Under the pieces are notes generated by a model, which saw nothing but the letters and a program-made list of their open reading frames with translations, was not told the origin of the DNA and ran no database searches. The translations under genes and the position numbers were made by a program. Positions 11,515 to 23,509 of a stretch of DNA of 64,000 nucleotides are shown here, one piece after another; position 1 is the first letter of the stretch, and each line of letters opens with the position of its first letter. The stretch is from contig NC_086026.1 in NCBI RefSeq assembly GCF_036323735.1, positions 93,948,359 to 94,012,358 of the forward strand, given 5' to 3'. Source of the stretch: Rattus norvegicus. Taxonomy: Eukaryota > Chordata > Mammalia > Rodentia > Muridae.

Positions 11515-11925
11515 GTTTTTTTTTCCATCTTTATTAACTTGAGTATTTCTTATTTGCATTTCAACTGTTATTCCCCTTCTGGGTTTCCGGGCCAATATCT
11601 CCCCTCCCCTTCTCTATGGATGTTCCCTTCCCCATCCTCCCCCCATTACCGCCCTCCCCCCAACAATCACGTTCACTGGGGGTTCAGTCTTGGCAGGACC
11701 AAGGGCTTCCCCTTCCACTGGTGCTCTTACTAGGCTATTCATTGCTACCTATGAGGTTGAAGCCCAGGGTCAGTCCATGTATAGTCTTTGGGTAGTGGCT
11801 TAGTCCCTGGAAGCTCTGGTTGCTTGGCATTGTTGTTCATATGGGGTCTCGAGCCCCTTCAAGCTCTTTCAGTTCTTTTTCTGATTCCTTCAACGGGGGT
11901 CCCGTTCTCAGTTCAGTGGTTTGCT
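11515..11925 (-). mobile_element. L1 3' end, 5'-truncated
   Basis: A T-run at 11515-11524 (the A-tail) is followed by ttattaacttgagtatttct, the C-rich tract (G-rich on the element strand) and the 3' UTR up to cagttcagtggtttgct. There the homology to the L1 at 41911-42330 stops. It abuts the URR1 element at 11931. Confidence 0.93.
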
Positions 11926-11930
11926 AAAAG

Positions 11931-12137
11931 CAGTGTTTTTCAACCAGTGGGTCTACACCCTTTTGGAGGGTCAAGTGACTCTTTCATGGGTCAGAAATCC
12001 TGCCTAGCAGATGATTATATTATGATTCATAACAGTAGCAAAATTATGGTTATGAAGCAATGAAAATAATGGGGGATCACTGCAGCATGAGGAACTGTAT
12101 TAAAGGGACATAACATTAGGAAGGTTGAGAAGCACTG
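11931..12137. mobile_element. URR1 hAT-type DNA transposon remnant
   Basis: Its ends are inverted and recognisable: cagtgtttttcaaccagtgg at the left and ggttgagaagcactg at the right. The interior has cataacagtagcaaaattatgg and gaactgtattaaaggg. This is the non-autonomous rodent URR1 family of hAT-Charlie elements. No open frame is expected. Confidence 0.88.
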
Positions 12138-13217
12138 CCTTGCCCAGTCAGATCAGTACAGAGCAAAAGGGTTACTGGGAGAGGGGGGCAACCATCTCTG
12201 GGAAAAGTTGCTGTGAACCATCAAACTCTGAGGAGCCCATGCTTGCGAGCCTGTCTACTCATCCTCACCCTTTGGTTCTCTTTATAAGACATTCAGTTAT
12301 TGTGACTGTGCTTAGAGAAGGCAGCTGTAGAGTTGAACTACCTGCACCCCGTGTTTCATGTTGAGTATTTGGTCATCGTATCACCTTTTATACAGTTCTT
12401 GGCTCATGCCTGCATTCCACAGACTGTTGTGTTTAAAAGAGCAGAACAAAGTAGGCTGCAGGCTGACGTGCTGACGTCACCTTTATTGGCATCTAAGAGT
12501 GGGCACTCTGCTCAATTGACGGTATGGTCTCCTCCTTGGAGAGAGGGACAGCAGGTCTAAAGCTATGGTAAATCTCCAGCCATGATTCTTTATCTCATTT
12601 ATATTTTGCATTTCTGTCATTACTATATTTCTAGAGGGCCTGTTCCACATGACCATTTTATTACTTCCCTTGACTTGCCAATGGTCCATCTCCCAGTGCC
12701 AGAAAAGGCATTAAACTATTCAGCTGGTCTTATCATCTTCCAGAAAACAATAAAAGCCCTTTTGTACGCCTTTAGTTAAATGCGTTCATTGTGCCAACAA
12801 GACAGGAGTTAGGCAAGTCTTATAGTCCAGGCTGACATCCAACTAGAGAGGCTTACGACTTTCTCTATTCTCCATCCCAGGTTTTGGAATTGACTTCCCT
12901 CCTTTGCAGAGCACATATTTGGTTAATTTTATTTATAGATGCCAGACTCCTCTTAAGCTTATGTGTTCTTGATTCAAACTCTGAGGCAATCACAAATTTG
13001 TTTTTGTTTAGCCCTTTTTGAAAAGATGACCGAAAGTTGAAAAAAAAAAAAAAAACACAAGATGAAGCCGATAAAAATTGGAGAAAGAGATCTAATCATT
13101 AGGCTTCACGACAACTTTGTTCTAAGTCATTGCCATATTCACAGGTCATTTGGAGAATTGACTAGTTCTTTATATAGTCAGGGGTGCATACAGTAGTAGT
13201 AAACACAATTAGAAGAG
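12138..13217. other. No recognised feature
   Basis: Apparently unique sequence with a 16-A run near 13040. No coding or RNA signal was recognised. Confidence 0.5.
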
Positions 13218-13223
13218 CTCTAT

Positions 13224-13616
13224 TGTTGTGGTTTGCCTTGGAGTTCTCTCTGTTTTGATGCTGATTCTGCTCCCCCAAGGATGGCTGCCTAATCACGTAT
13301 CAGGATTCAGGTGACCTTATCAGAGGCTCCCACTGAATTTGTAAAATAAAGGCAAGAGCACGAGATTTGGGCAGAGGGAGGAGGGAGAGGGGAGGAGTTA
13401 GGAGGAGGGGAGGAAAAAGGAGAGCGAGAGCAGTCCTGGGAGAAGGAGAAGCTGGAGACCTGGCAAATAAAAGGTGCAAGTGATGAGGGATTTGGGAGCG
13501 AGGAATGGGACAGTGTAGGGTGGATCTGCCCAATCTAGACGCTAGATTGTTTTCATATTAATCGAGCTGCGTTTTCTTTGTGCGGGCCGATTCGGGTCGG
13601 AGAGGTTACTGCAACA
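13224..13616 (+). mobile_element. Solo LTR with 6-bp target duplication
   Basis: The 393-bp element begins TGTTG and ends CAACA, which is the inverted terminal pair of a retroviral LTR. The 6-bp direct repeat ctctat lies directly outside on both sides (13218-13223 and 13617-13622). AATAAA motifs occur near 13342 and 13464, and the right part is CpG-bearing (tgcgggccgattcgggtcgg). A 6-bp duplication fits ERVK-class elements. No internal gag/pol follows, so it is a solo LTR. The strand is inferred from the poly(A) motifs. Confidence 0.85.
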
Positions 13617-13680
13617 CTCTATGTGATTTATGTAAACGCCTTTTAAGATTTTATTTCACCATGTGTGAGTGTGTGTATAT

Positions 13681-13733
13681 AGATATCTGATATGTAACCC
13701 CATGTAGGTTGTGACCTACAGGTTGGGAACTGG
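13681..13733. mobile_element. URR1 hAT fragment (one end)
   Basis: The text agatatctgatatgtaaccc with gtgacctacaggttgggaac is the right terminal part of URR1. It is short and truncated on its left. Confidence 0.7.
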
Positions 13734-14214
13734 TGCTTTTAACTCTTGCACCATATTTCCAGCTCATTAAAAACTTGTTAAAAAGCAATTTTTATCTTCT
13801 CGATTTGACTTTAAGAAATGCCGTCTTCTTAGTTTTATCTGATAGTCTGAATCAGACCATGGTATTTGGAGGTTTAGTTAGTGAGACTGGTAGATTTACC
13901 CAATTTCCTCCTAGAAACAGACATGAATCTGTGAACTAGACTCAACCTTCCAGCCTCCCTTGCAGCTAACTGACCAAGTCCTTATTCATAGAATGGATAC
14001 AGAAGTAAAAGATCTGGGTCTGAATATTAAATTCAGGTGAAAGTCCTCAGGTTTCCTTCCACACCTTTATTTGTGTTTCAGAATATAAGAAGGCAGTGAG
14101 GCTGAAGGCCTCTGAATCTCTGAGTTACTACATGTCACAGATCTGCCTCATCCCTTCAGACCATGCAGTTACACATAGTTCTTTTATGTGAGAAAAGATC
14201 AAATCCAAAGGTTC
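13734..14214. other. No recognised feature
   Basis: No repeat or gene pattern recognised. Confidence 0.45.
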
Positions 14215-14340
14215 AGCCAGGAGTGGTGGTGCTTAGCTTAGATTCAAGCCTTTGGGCGGGTAAGGCAGGAGGATTGTGAGTTTAAGGCCATTTGTGCTGC
14301 TTAGCAAGAATTCGTCTTAAAACAGACAAAGAGAAAATTA
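14215..14340 (+). mobile_element. B1-type SINE, old
   Basis: The 7SL-derived opening gccaggagtggtggtgctta is followed by ttgggcgggtaaggcaggaggattgtgag and aaggccat, then a short A-rich end. The order matches B1, and divergence suggests an early B1. Confidence 0.85.
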
Positions 14341-14704
14341 ATCAACCCATTGGAATTTTAGTTTCTCTCTGTTAGAGGAATTTGTCCACCAATATAAGGA
14401 ACAGAAGTATTATCCTGACCAGCCTTTGATGTATGCTGATTATATTTAAGATTTTGTAGTTTTAAATTTACAACAGGAGGTAGACTTTGAAATGTGACTT
14501 CACTCATTGGAGATAGAAAAACACCAGTGCATATCTAACATGCCTGTTTTCTTCTTATGTAGTCTTCACTGCTGGTGAGACTGAAGATTCTTAGAGTCTT
14601 TTATATTAGGATGGCAATAACTGTTAAGGTCTTCATAAAAGTTATTTGGTAGCTATCATTTGAAAGCAAAAATATATGACTTTTATCTCCCATTTTTGAC
14701 ATCA

Positions 14705-14707
<3 letters not shown>

Positions 14708-14746
<39 letters not shown>
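14708..14746. repeat. TA dinucleotide repeat
   Basis: About 19 uninterrupted TA units. The tract is self-complementary. Confidence 0.97.
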
Positions 14747-14747
<1 letters not shown>

Positions 14748-16092
14748 TTATATAGAAAATACATAACTTGTAAATACTTTTATCAATATGAGATATTATA
14801 AAAGAAGCTGAGCATTGATTAACATAGGAATGGCTTCATAAATTATAGAAGCAGCCATGCTGTGACATCCCCATTGAGGATAAGGTGGTAGAATGTTCAG
14901 ACATAGGACAACATTTGGGATGTAATAAGAAAAGAAAGTTACAGAACAATGTGTAGTTGTTCTGTATTGGGTTCCACTACAGAGAACAATCCTTATGCAT
15001 TCCCCTGGGATACGCTTAACCGTGTGATCAGAGGAAGAGAGAGCATGGCTGAGATTAGAGTGCAATTTCATCTTTGAATTTCTTTATTTGCTACAGCATC
15101 CAACATATAATGGAAGCCAGATGTTGACCCAGATATAATGAGTTTCACCCCTCTATCATCCGTCGTGCAATCAGCACTGAATGCATCCACATGAGTGTAA
15201 GTATGTACATCTGTGAGCGATGCAGGACAAGCATAGGAGATCACACTCCACGGCTGCTTCTGGGAGCCACTTAGAACAAGCAGAGAACAGGATGATCATT
15301 TTTCAATTCTGTGAACTTCCCTCCTTTCTGACTCCTTAAATATGTCCCATACTCAACTCAAAGAAGACATTACGTTGAGAATCAAAAAGTCATTAGAATG
15401 TTTGCTCTAAGTCTATCCACCATGGGCGTTTTCAAGATTCGAAAGAAGCTGTGGGATTTACCACTTTGAAACCCGCCTGATCTAGAAGGAAAGCACCAGG
15501 CCAGAAAGAAATCCCAATCCAAGTGTAAAATGTGACTTATCATAGAGCACTTTGAGAACGTGTGGGGCTTCTGTATGCGGCTACTACAGCCTTTTTACTG
15601 GTAAACTTGGGAATTATGAAGAAGCCTTGGGCTTCAGCCTCTGGGATGCAATCGATGTCTGTGACTGTGAGAATGTTCCAGAACGGACCACAAACCAGGT
15701 TTGTGCCTGAGAATGTCACCCTTGAGAAACAAAGCTCTGTCTTAGTTACGTTTCTGTTGCCATGCTACTATACCACGATCATAGCAACAGGATGATCAGA
15801 ACACTTCGGAATTACAAAGGAAACTCTGCAGCTCAATTATAACGCCCTCAATCCTTGCCCTTATTTCATAGGCTGATGTAGATATTTGGTGAACTATTCG
15901 TTAGTGAGCTACAGTTGGGATTCTCTACGGGAGCATTTGTTTAATGATTTTACATCTGCATAGGGTAAAGAATATAGCTAGGATCCCCCTTAACCCTCTC
16001 TTCTGTCTTGCCTATAAGCATTCGCCTGAAACATCCACCCTTAATCTCTTACATTAAAAGATGAAGATGAAAAGACAATACGTTGGACTGTA
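14747..16092. other. No recognised gene or repeat
   Basis: No coding pattern. A short ttagttacgtttctgttgcc near 15743 resembles the end of the LTR-like repeat seen at 48888 but is too short to assign. Confidence 0.45.
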
Positions 16093-16400
16093 TGAGATGG
16101 CTCAGCCTACAGGTATTTGCCATGCAGGACTGGTGTTTGGTTCCAGTAAAAGCTTGGTGGGTGTCTGATCACAGCACAGATGAGGTGGAGACAGAGGGAA
16201 TCCTCCTGCCTCCTTACCCCAGCAGGCAAAACAATGAACTGTGAGCTTAGGGAGAAAGCCTGCCTCAGTACATTAAGACAGAGAGTGACCAAGGAAAACA
16301 CTCGATGTCAACCTAAGGCCTCCACATATGTATGTATGTGTCTCCCAGAGCATAGACTCACACCACACATACATACATAATAAAGAAATGAGAAAAACAA
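16093..16400 (+). mobile_element. B4-type SINE
   Basis: The tRNA-like head tgagatggctcagcc and ttgccatgcaggact region is followed by a B1-like right half (gtgggtgtctgatcacagcacagatgagg) and a CAT/ACAT-rich tail with aataaag. This tRNA-plus-B1 arrangement is the hallmark of B4 SINEs. Confidence 0.72.
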
Positions 16401-16479
16401 ATATACTGAGACTATGGAGTGAAAGGAACTTTTTATTCATATGATCATTGAATGACTAACAGTAAAACCTGCTGTGCTG

Positions 16480-16885
16480 GGGGGTGGTGGTTAACTTGAC
16501 CCAAACCCAGACATCGTCAGGAAGCAAGAAACTTAACTGAGAAAATGCCTCTAGATGATTGGCCTGCAGACAAGTCTGTAGGGCACGTACTTGATTAATG
16601 ATTTATACAGGAGGGCCCATCTCACTGTGCGAAATGCTACCCTGGGCAGGTGGTTCTGGATGAATAAGAGAGCAGGCTGAACAAGCCATAAGGAGCAAAC
16701 CAGTATGCAGCATTCTTCCATAGCTTATGTTTCAGTCCCTGCTCCCAGGTTCCTGCCTTGAGTTCCTGTTCGGAGTTTCTTGTCTGATGAACTGAGATAC
16801 AGAAACATAAGATGAAATAAACCCTTTCCTTCTTGCATTACTTTTGGTCATGGTTCTTTATCACAGCAATAGAAACCCAAGACAC
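16480..16885 (+). mobile_element. Rodent LTR-like interspersed repeat (MaLR-like)
   Basis: It starts ggtggttaacttgaccc, contains gaaaatgcctctagatgattgg and ggtggttctggatgaataag, has an AATAAA at 16816-16821, and ends tttatcacagcaatagaaaccc. The same family occurs on the opposite strand at 48888-49290. It is common in rodents. I assign it to an ERVL-MaLR-like LTR only by layout. Confidence 0.6.
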
Positions 16886-18454
16886 CTGCTTATCTCTGAA
16901 TTTTTAATCATGTAATAACCTCATTTTTTACATCACATTTAACTATGTTTTCATAACTTTATTTCTGCATCAAAATTCCAATTGCCTATTTGGCACTTCA
17001 ATTTACTGAGGGCTGATGAAAGGAAATACAAAAGGGGCAAAAAGAAATAGAAAATACTCAGTTTGAAGAGAAATGGAGAACTAAGAAATGTAATGCTGGG
17101 GTTTAGCATTAGTTTAGCATGGTGCTGAAAGAGATAAGGCAATTGAGGAGGGGCCTAATCTATAAGAACTAAAGGGAGAGATGACCTTAGAGGAGAGTCC
17201 CAGCCATCCAAACTTCCAACTGTTCCAAAAAATAACAACAAAGAAAAGCCACTATAAATATAGTTCAAGGGGACCAGGCTGCATCCCCAGTGGAAAGTGA
17301 AACTTGGAAGCATTTTAAACATGGCTCTGGTTTTAAAGTCACAAAGAATACATAAGTAAAGGGATTATGGAATCTTTCTCTTTAGTTAAGAAGAACTTCT
17401 GAGTCCAGACAGTGTTGCGTGTAATATTAAATAACAATCCATGCTATCACCGGACCACTCTCCGACTCCGGTGGTCTCGCCGCCTCCATGGCTAACCCCA
17501 AGTGGTGACTGCCCAACTTATGGTTCATTTGCTATGGAACCTGCTCACATTTCCAGCCATCTGTCCCATGTGGTTGGCTGTCACAAACACAGTGAAATCA
17601 AAACACTAGAGGCTTGTAATTTATCAGTCAGATTTATATCAGTAAATTCTCAACCCACTAAACACCCACACAACGAACTCAGAGTCAATTGATATTGATA
17701 CAAGCTGTCCACCTAGATTGGACAAATTGTCCTATATTATTCTATCCCTTCTAAGATAGTCATAGCTTCCTGTGGCTATTCAAAGTCACATGGATCAGGT
17801 TCCTTCCCTTCTTCCTCTATCTTCTCTGTCTTTCTGTCCTCTCTGTCCCTACCTGCCACCTTCGTTTTCTACTGCCCAGCCACAGGCTCTGGCCTTATCT
17901 TGTGCTTGCTCTCACCTGCATATAGACAGAAATCTACAAGACACTGTGTCCCAGAGAGGTCCCTGCATAAAGGCCTTAAAGGGGCAAAAGATCCTTAGAT
18001 GCCATTGAATGAACTGATACAGTCAGATTGAGTTAGAGGTCCCAAAATGTCAGGCATGCTAGAGCTGTGGAATGTCTACCAAGGAGAGCTGTACACAGAG
18101 AACAAGATCACCCAAGACAGAGCTGGGTCATTCAGGCCACAGAAGCTAGAAGGGCAGAGATAGCTATGCCCTTTGACCTTGGACATAGAGCTCCAGGACT
18201 TGTAGGTTACTATTTTCGTCTTTCTTCATAAAGCCCACATTTTTCTTTTGGAATGGCAATGTATATTTTGTGCAATTATATGTTGGAAACATGTGATTTG
18301 TCCTTTAATTTTTATAGGGGCTACAGTTAAGAGATTGCCTTGAGTCTCAGAAAAGTCTTTGGACTTTCAAAGAGCGTGAGACTATGAAGAAGTTCAAAGT
18401 TGGCCTGATTACATATTGATATGTATTGATATGACCATGAGACTATAGGGGCCA
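16886..18454. other. No recognised feature
   Basis: Apparently unique DNA with no convincing exon. A small CpG cluster (gactccggtggtctcgccgcc) lies at 17464-17484 and has no other promoter features. Confidence 0.45.
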
Positions 18455-18735
18455 GGGAGTACAATATGATGATTTGGTGTCTCCCATAAATCTCAGGCAT
18501 TTGAATACTTCATTCTCAGATGGTGACTGTTTGGGAAGGATTAGGAGGTATGGCCTAGTGAGAGGATGTGTGTCTCTGGCAGCAAGCTTAAGGTCTTAAA
18601 ACATCCCCGGCATTCTTTCTTTGCCTATTACTTGGTGATAAATATGTGACTTCTCGTCTATTCCTGCCACCATGCTGCCATGCCTAACATGACTCCAGAG
18701 ATGGACCTCAATGGAGTGTGTAAAAGAACGAACAC
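18455..18735 (+). mobile_element. Rodent LTR-like repeat, left part
   Basis: Contains gatttggtgtctccc, tttgggaaggattaggaggtatggcc and tgccaccatgctgccatgcc, a common rodent LTR-like family. It is cut off by the CA repeat at 18739. Confidence 0.55.
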
Positions 18736-18736
18736 G

Positions 18737-18738
<2 letters not shown>

Positions 18739-18789
<51 letters not shown>
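18739..18789. repeat. CA dinucleotide repeat
   Basis: About 25 CA units, nearly pure. Confidence 0.97.
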
Positions 18790-18790
<1 letters not shown>

Positions 18791-19159
18791 ACTGAGACTG
18801 GGTCCACTGGACTCAGTGTATGAATACTTTCAAATAGGAGGTAAGGTAGTTGCAAACACTTGAACAAAGAGGTGGGATTTGTGTGATGCAGGTGAATTGA
18901 TAAGGAGATTTAGCTAGTATCAGTAGGAACAGTCTCTGAATAGGAATAGTTTCAGGCCATTAATATATCAAGGGAAAGAGGGAGAAACCTATGGTTGAAT
19001 TTTTTGCACACACTATCAATAGCTGTACATCGGCCAGAGAAAGTCTTTGCTGTCCCTCTGCATCTCACCCCAGGGGGAAGGCTTTGCTACGTTCCTGAGT
19101 CTGACACTAGCATCAAAGGGCTTATGTCTACCACACACATTCACTCAGAACCTCACATG

Positions 19160-19310
19160 CCTGGGGCTTCCTGTTTTCCTAGGCCACGCATTTGCTCCAC
19201 CATCATGGACTCTAACCCTCTGAAACTGTAAGCCCAATTAATTGCTTCCTTTTGTAAGTTTTCTTGATCATGGTGTTTTAGTACAGCAATAGAAAAGCAG
19301 CTAAGATACT
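19160..19310 (+). mobile_element. Rodent LTR-like repeat, right end
   Basis: Contains ctccaccatcatggact, ctctgaaactgtaagccc and tcatggtgttttagtacagcaatagaaaagcagctaag, which is the 3' end of the family whose left part lies at 18455. The intervening ~370 bp either belong to it in diverged form or separate two copies. Confidence 0.6.
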
Positions 19311-21208
19311 TACCAGTCAGGGCAGGTTCCATGATCATGAAGGTGATGATTATCCTTTGCATGCCAGGTATGTTGAACCCTGTGGTTTTCTCAAATTCAG
19401 GGAACTTGACTGCATAATTTGTGATAGCTGGGGGGACTGAGTTAGAGTTCTCCCTTAGCCCTGCCCTCCATCCCCAAAAGAAAGAGAGCAGAAAGAAAAA
19501 GGAAAGAAGGAGAAAAAGGAAAGCAACGAAGAGAGTTGGTATTGCAAGAAACACAGGGAGCCATTTAGACAGACTAGCTCATTCTACAGGATCAAAGTTA
19601 CCTAAAATCTTTATGGTTAAACACAGGTGATTTCCTTCCCTGGTGTGGGTCTGGTATGGTTAAGATGAGAAGAGGCCGCTCTGCTTCTCATCTCTGTCCA
19701 CTGCTTCTAGCCAGTAAAACACAAGATTTACTGCAGTTGGATGTAGTAAAGTGAAGGCAGGAAAGCGCATGTCTACACTGAACATCCCTGCCTAGATTGT
19801 GAAGGATGTTTCTCATAGTTTAGGACAAAGGTATTCATAAGTGCAACCCAAAGGATGAGATAAAAATAAACAATCCTGCAAAAATTCTAGGACATTGCAG
19901 GTATTGGAAAAAATAGAGATATAACATAACAGTATTAATGAAGCCACCATCATACCATGGCTTCCTGAAGAGAACAACCTAGTTGGACAGTCTGCTTGGC
20001 TCTGAGCAAGAAGCAAGGCTGTAAGGTAAAGGCACACCAGTTTGATCAGCACCACACTGCCCGTCTTGCTTCCTACAAAACAAGACTCTGCCTGAGACTT
20101 CTTTTCTTTCCATTACTCGGTGCCTTGTGATGGGGTGAAGAAGTTTCAACTTCTAGAGAAAATTGAGTTTCTGTATTCCTCAAAGAGTCTGCTTCACATA
20201 GAATACTAGAGCTGCTTTCCCTTCCACTGTTTGGAAGGTAGTTTCGGGTTAAGAAATGAGTGCACAGGATGTCACAGAGGCAGCTTGGCGAGCCTAGGAA
20301 AGGAAAGACTAGTCTTGCAAGCACAGAGGAGAATTCAAAAAGCAGGGCCCTTTGGGAAGCTAGAGGCACAGAAACAGCGAAGGTGGATGACACTCTCTGG
20401 AGAGCAAACCCGCAGCATCAGCTTCCTCCCTCCCTCCCACAAAGGGTGTTCCTGGGTCATTGTTCTCTCGAATTGCAATTAGTCACACATTGCTTATTTT
20501 CTTTTGTTTTCTTTTTTCCCCCTCCTTGGTGGCCTGACAGAAGTGTTGGCCACACATTGTTGAGGCATGGTAACTCATTGATCTGGAAGGCACCATTACT
20601 CATATCTGTGATTAAATTTGCTCTTGACTGTGCTTCATGTTTAATGAAGCTGTGGGAATCTTAGGCTTGAAGCATTTTTCCTTTTTCTGGTAAGTGGGCT
20701 GAAGCTCGGTAGGTCCGGTAAATAACAGAAGTCAGACTACAGGCCTCATGACCTCTAATCTTCCATAGAGACCTGGATGGAGCTGAGTGTTGTTTGCAAG
20801 TCTGGATGCTGTAACTAATGTTCCAGATGGGATCTCAGGAGATGACGGCCCAGAGACCCTTGGAATATGTGTATAGATTTGTCTGTAAGACCACACAGAA
20901 TCAGGAGCCCCACCCTGCAATTTCAGACCAGGTCTTCCAAAGTTGACTCAGAGCATCTTTTCAGGGATGTTTGTGGTCCATCTGCAGTTTGTCCTTCAAG
21001 TTGTCCTGCTTTATCTGGGCCCAGGTATTGTCTTTTTCTTTTGCTGTCCTTTGTGATCTGAGATTTCCTGCCTTCCTTATGTTCATAAATCATTCTGATT
21101 TTATTTGTTTTGTAGGATTGGGCGGGGGGTGGTGGTGGCTCACAGTGTCCATTTTATCTGATGACTCCTGTTGGGAAAGGCCTTGCCATCAATCCATCAA
21201 TCAGTATC
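19311..21208. other. No recognised feature
   Basis: No repeat or gene was recognised. The open frames at 19153-19554 (minus), 20073-20393 (minus) and 20260-20664 (plus) lack any domain I know. Confidence 0.45.
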
Positions 21209-21209
21209 G

Positions 21210-21256
<47 letters not shown>

Positions 21257-21330
21257 CATCCATCATCTTTCCATCTGTTTATCTATCTATCATCTACCTA
21301 TTTAAGTATCTATCATCTTCTATCATCTAA
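21209..21330. repeat. TCTA tetranucleotide repeat
   Basis: About 12 clean TCTA units to 21255 are followed by CATC and TCTA variants to about 21330. The Ile-Tyr-Leu-Ser frames across it are repeat artefacts. Confidence 0.95.
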
Positions 21331-21979
21331 CTTTTCATCCTTCTATTCTTCCTTGCACTTATTTCATGCACATACAATTATGTTGCTCTTAACTTTAGGA
21401 ACATACTTCTTGTTCCCATCCTGTCATGAGTAATGGGCTTCAAGACCATGGCTGTATTTGTGGGAGGTGGGAGGGGAAGTATATAGATACAAAAATACTT
21501 TTATGGATTTCAGTTATGAGCTAAGGTTATCCCATTTGCCGAAACACATACAACTGTCTCACATATTTTGGGGATCTCCTGGTCACTACCAGGAGTTCTA
21601 TAGTCTGGAAGTCTTAGAACTTTATTATAATTATTCACTTCCATTGTCTGTTTTTTCTTTTATTTGATTCTCTCATGTATTATCTCCTAAAGATGAGCTC
21701 ACTTTCAAACAAAATTTTGAGAAGGTATTTGTTTACTCCAGTTTCTCTCATAGTACTATTAATCATTCAAGTCATCTGTAGGAGCAGATGAGAGTCATGC
21801 CTTAGCAATGCTCAGACCCATTTTGTGAGCACTGCTTATTCATTTCATGACAATAACAAAATATAACGGCTTCATTGATATTTTCATGCATTCATATAAA
21901 TACTTTATTGTCTTCATGTTGCTTTGTCCTCCCTTATACACTCATCTCTTTTCTCTAACAGTCACATTCTACTTTTATG
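21331..21979. other. No recognised feature
   Basis: AT-rich, apparently unique sequence. Confidence 0.45.
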
Positions 21980-22530
21980 TTATTTAAAAAAAAATCTAGA
22001 TTCGGCTATGAGAGAAACATGCAGTAATTTTTCTATATTTGCTTATTTTGCTTAACACGATGACTTCCAATTCCACCTCTTTTCCTGGAAAACAAAACAA
22101 AACAATTTCAATCTTCTTTAGAGTTTACTGCATTTTCTTTATTCATTCATCTGTTGATGGGCAGCTGGGCTAATGCCATAATTTAGCTGTTATGAATAGT
22201 GATGAAATAAACTAAGGACCCCAGGTAGCTCTGCTTTGATTCCTCTGAATATACACCCAGGAGTGGTAAAGCTGGATTGAATGCTGGTGTCTTAGGTTTT
22301 ATTTACAACCCTTGCGCTGATTTCTAGAGTGGCTACACTAACTTGCATTGCCACCAACCGTACATAAGTATCCAACATTCTCACTGGTATTTGTTGTTAT
22401 TTTCTTGATAATAATTATTCTGATTGGGGTAAAGTGGAATCTCAGTATGATTTTTATTTCCATTTCACTGATGACTAAAAATGTCGTTATGCATTATCAG
22501 TCATTTGTTCTTGTAAAAGGTATTTATGTC
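21980..22530 (-). mobile_element. Old LINE-1, end of ORF2
   Basis: This is antisense L1 text parallel to 42690-43200: cattcatctgttgatgggca, cccaggagtggtaaagctgg, tagagtggctacactaac and atttccatttcactgatgac. Substitutions and indels destroy the frame, so it predates the young L1 at 41911. Confidence 0.85.
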
Positions 22531-22846
22531 TTTTTGTGCTATGTAATATAAAGAGGAGACTTGATCTTAGTTTTCATCATCGTGGCTTTAATGCCTTTAA
22601 ACCAGGGACTTTCTCACTAGATCACTTTTCTCCATGAGACTGACTCTGATGCCAGTTCTATGAGTAAACCCTTTCCTTTTCTGCATTTCTCTGAGTACAT
22701 GCACATCTTCTGCCTCAGATTTCCCCTCTTTTAAAAAATCACATCTCTTTTCTTGACAGTGCATTTCAACCATTTACGAGGTGTCTTGTCTTTCTTATTC
22801 AAAATAAGTCAGTCAATGTAGCAAATTAAAGAAAAGACCACCTATC
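22531..22846. other. No recognised feature
   Basis: No repeat or gene recognised. Confidence 0.45.
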
Positions 22847-22951
22847 CAGTGGTTCTAAACCTGTAGGTCATGACCTCTTTGAGATTTGCATATTAGATAT
22901 CCTGCATATCAGATATTTATATTATAATTTGTAGTAGCAGCAAAATTACAG

Positions 22952-23021
22952 TGTTGAATAATTATTAAATAAGCCCAGCAGTGGGTTTGCTACCTACCTC
23001 AATGCTTTATGTTCCCGAATG

Positions 23022-23071
<50 letters not shown>

Positions 23072-23509
23072 CCTTTATACTTTGATTTGCCTTAATCAGC
23101 ACCATAGCTGGGCCTAACCTCCAACTGATAGAATCTACCTCCGGCCGATAATTCCGAGCTACAACTTACTAAATTCTGCATTCTATCTTGGATGCTCTGG
23201 ACCCAGAGGGCTGCCTAACTGGGCCATGTTCTTCCGGCTCCTTCACATGATTGCCATATCTCCTCTCCTCCACACTGTCCCCTAAGGACAGATCTCCTTT
23301 CCCCTTTCATCTCTCTGGGTCCCAAGACCTTAAATCCCAAAGTCGCACTTCTGTCTGCCCTGCCCAGCCATTGGCTGCCAACATCTTTATTTGCCAACAA
23401 GAATTAACTGTGGGCAGGGTCTCTCACTGTCTTACAAGCAGGACTCTCTTGAGCAAACAATCTTGGGGACCCAAATTAACTTTAGAAAACACACAGCATT
23501 AGGCCAACA
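22952..23509. mobile_element. LTR-like insertion inside URR1
   Basis: The 558-bp segment starts TGTTG and ends CAACA, as an LTR does, and interrupts URR1 cleanly. It contains a CA microsatellite (23024-23070) and, near the right, cccagccattggctgcc (a CCAAT box on the minus strand) and tttatttgcc (AATAAA on the minus strand). I favour minus orientation and a rodent ERV solo LTR. No flanking 6-bp duplication was found, and about ten bases of URR1 seem missing at the junction. Confidence 0.68.
23024..23070. repeat. CA dinucleotide repeat
   Basis: About 23 pure CA units lying inside the LTR-like insertion. Confidence 0.97.

Noticed and set aside
17441..17692. Possible coding exon with a small CpG cluster
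   Set aside because: The frame starts after AT-rich DNA, shows no domain and has no supporting splice sites.
19153..19554. A 133-codon minus-strand frame with a hydrophobic start
   Set aside because: It overlaps an LTR-like repeat at one end and its Leu/Phe-rich part mirrors an A/G-rich stretch.
21161..21433. Ile-Tyr-Leu-Ser repeat protein
   Set aside because: Translation of the TCTA microsatellite.
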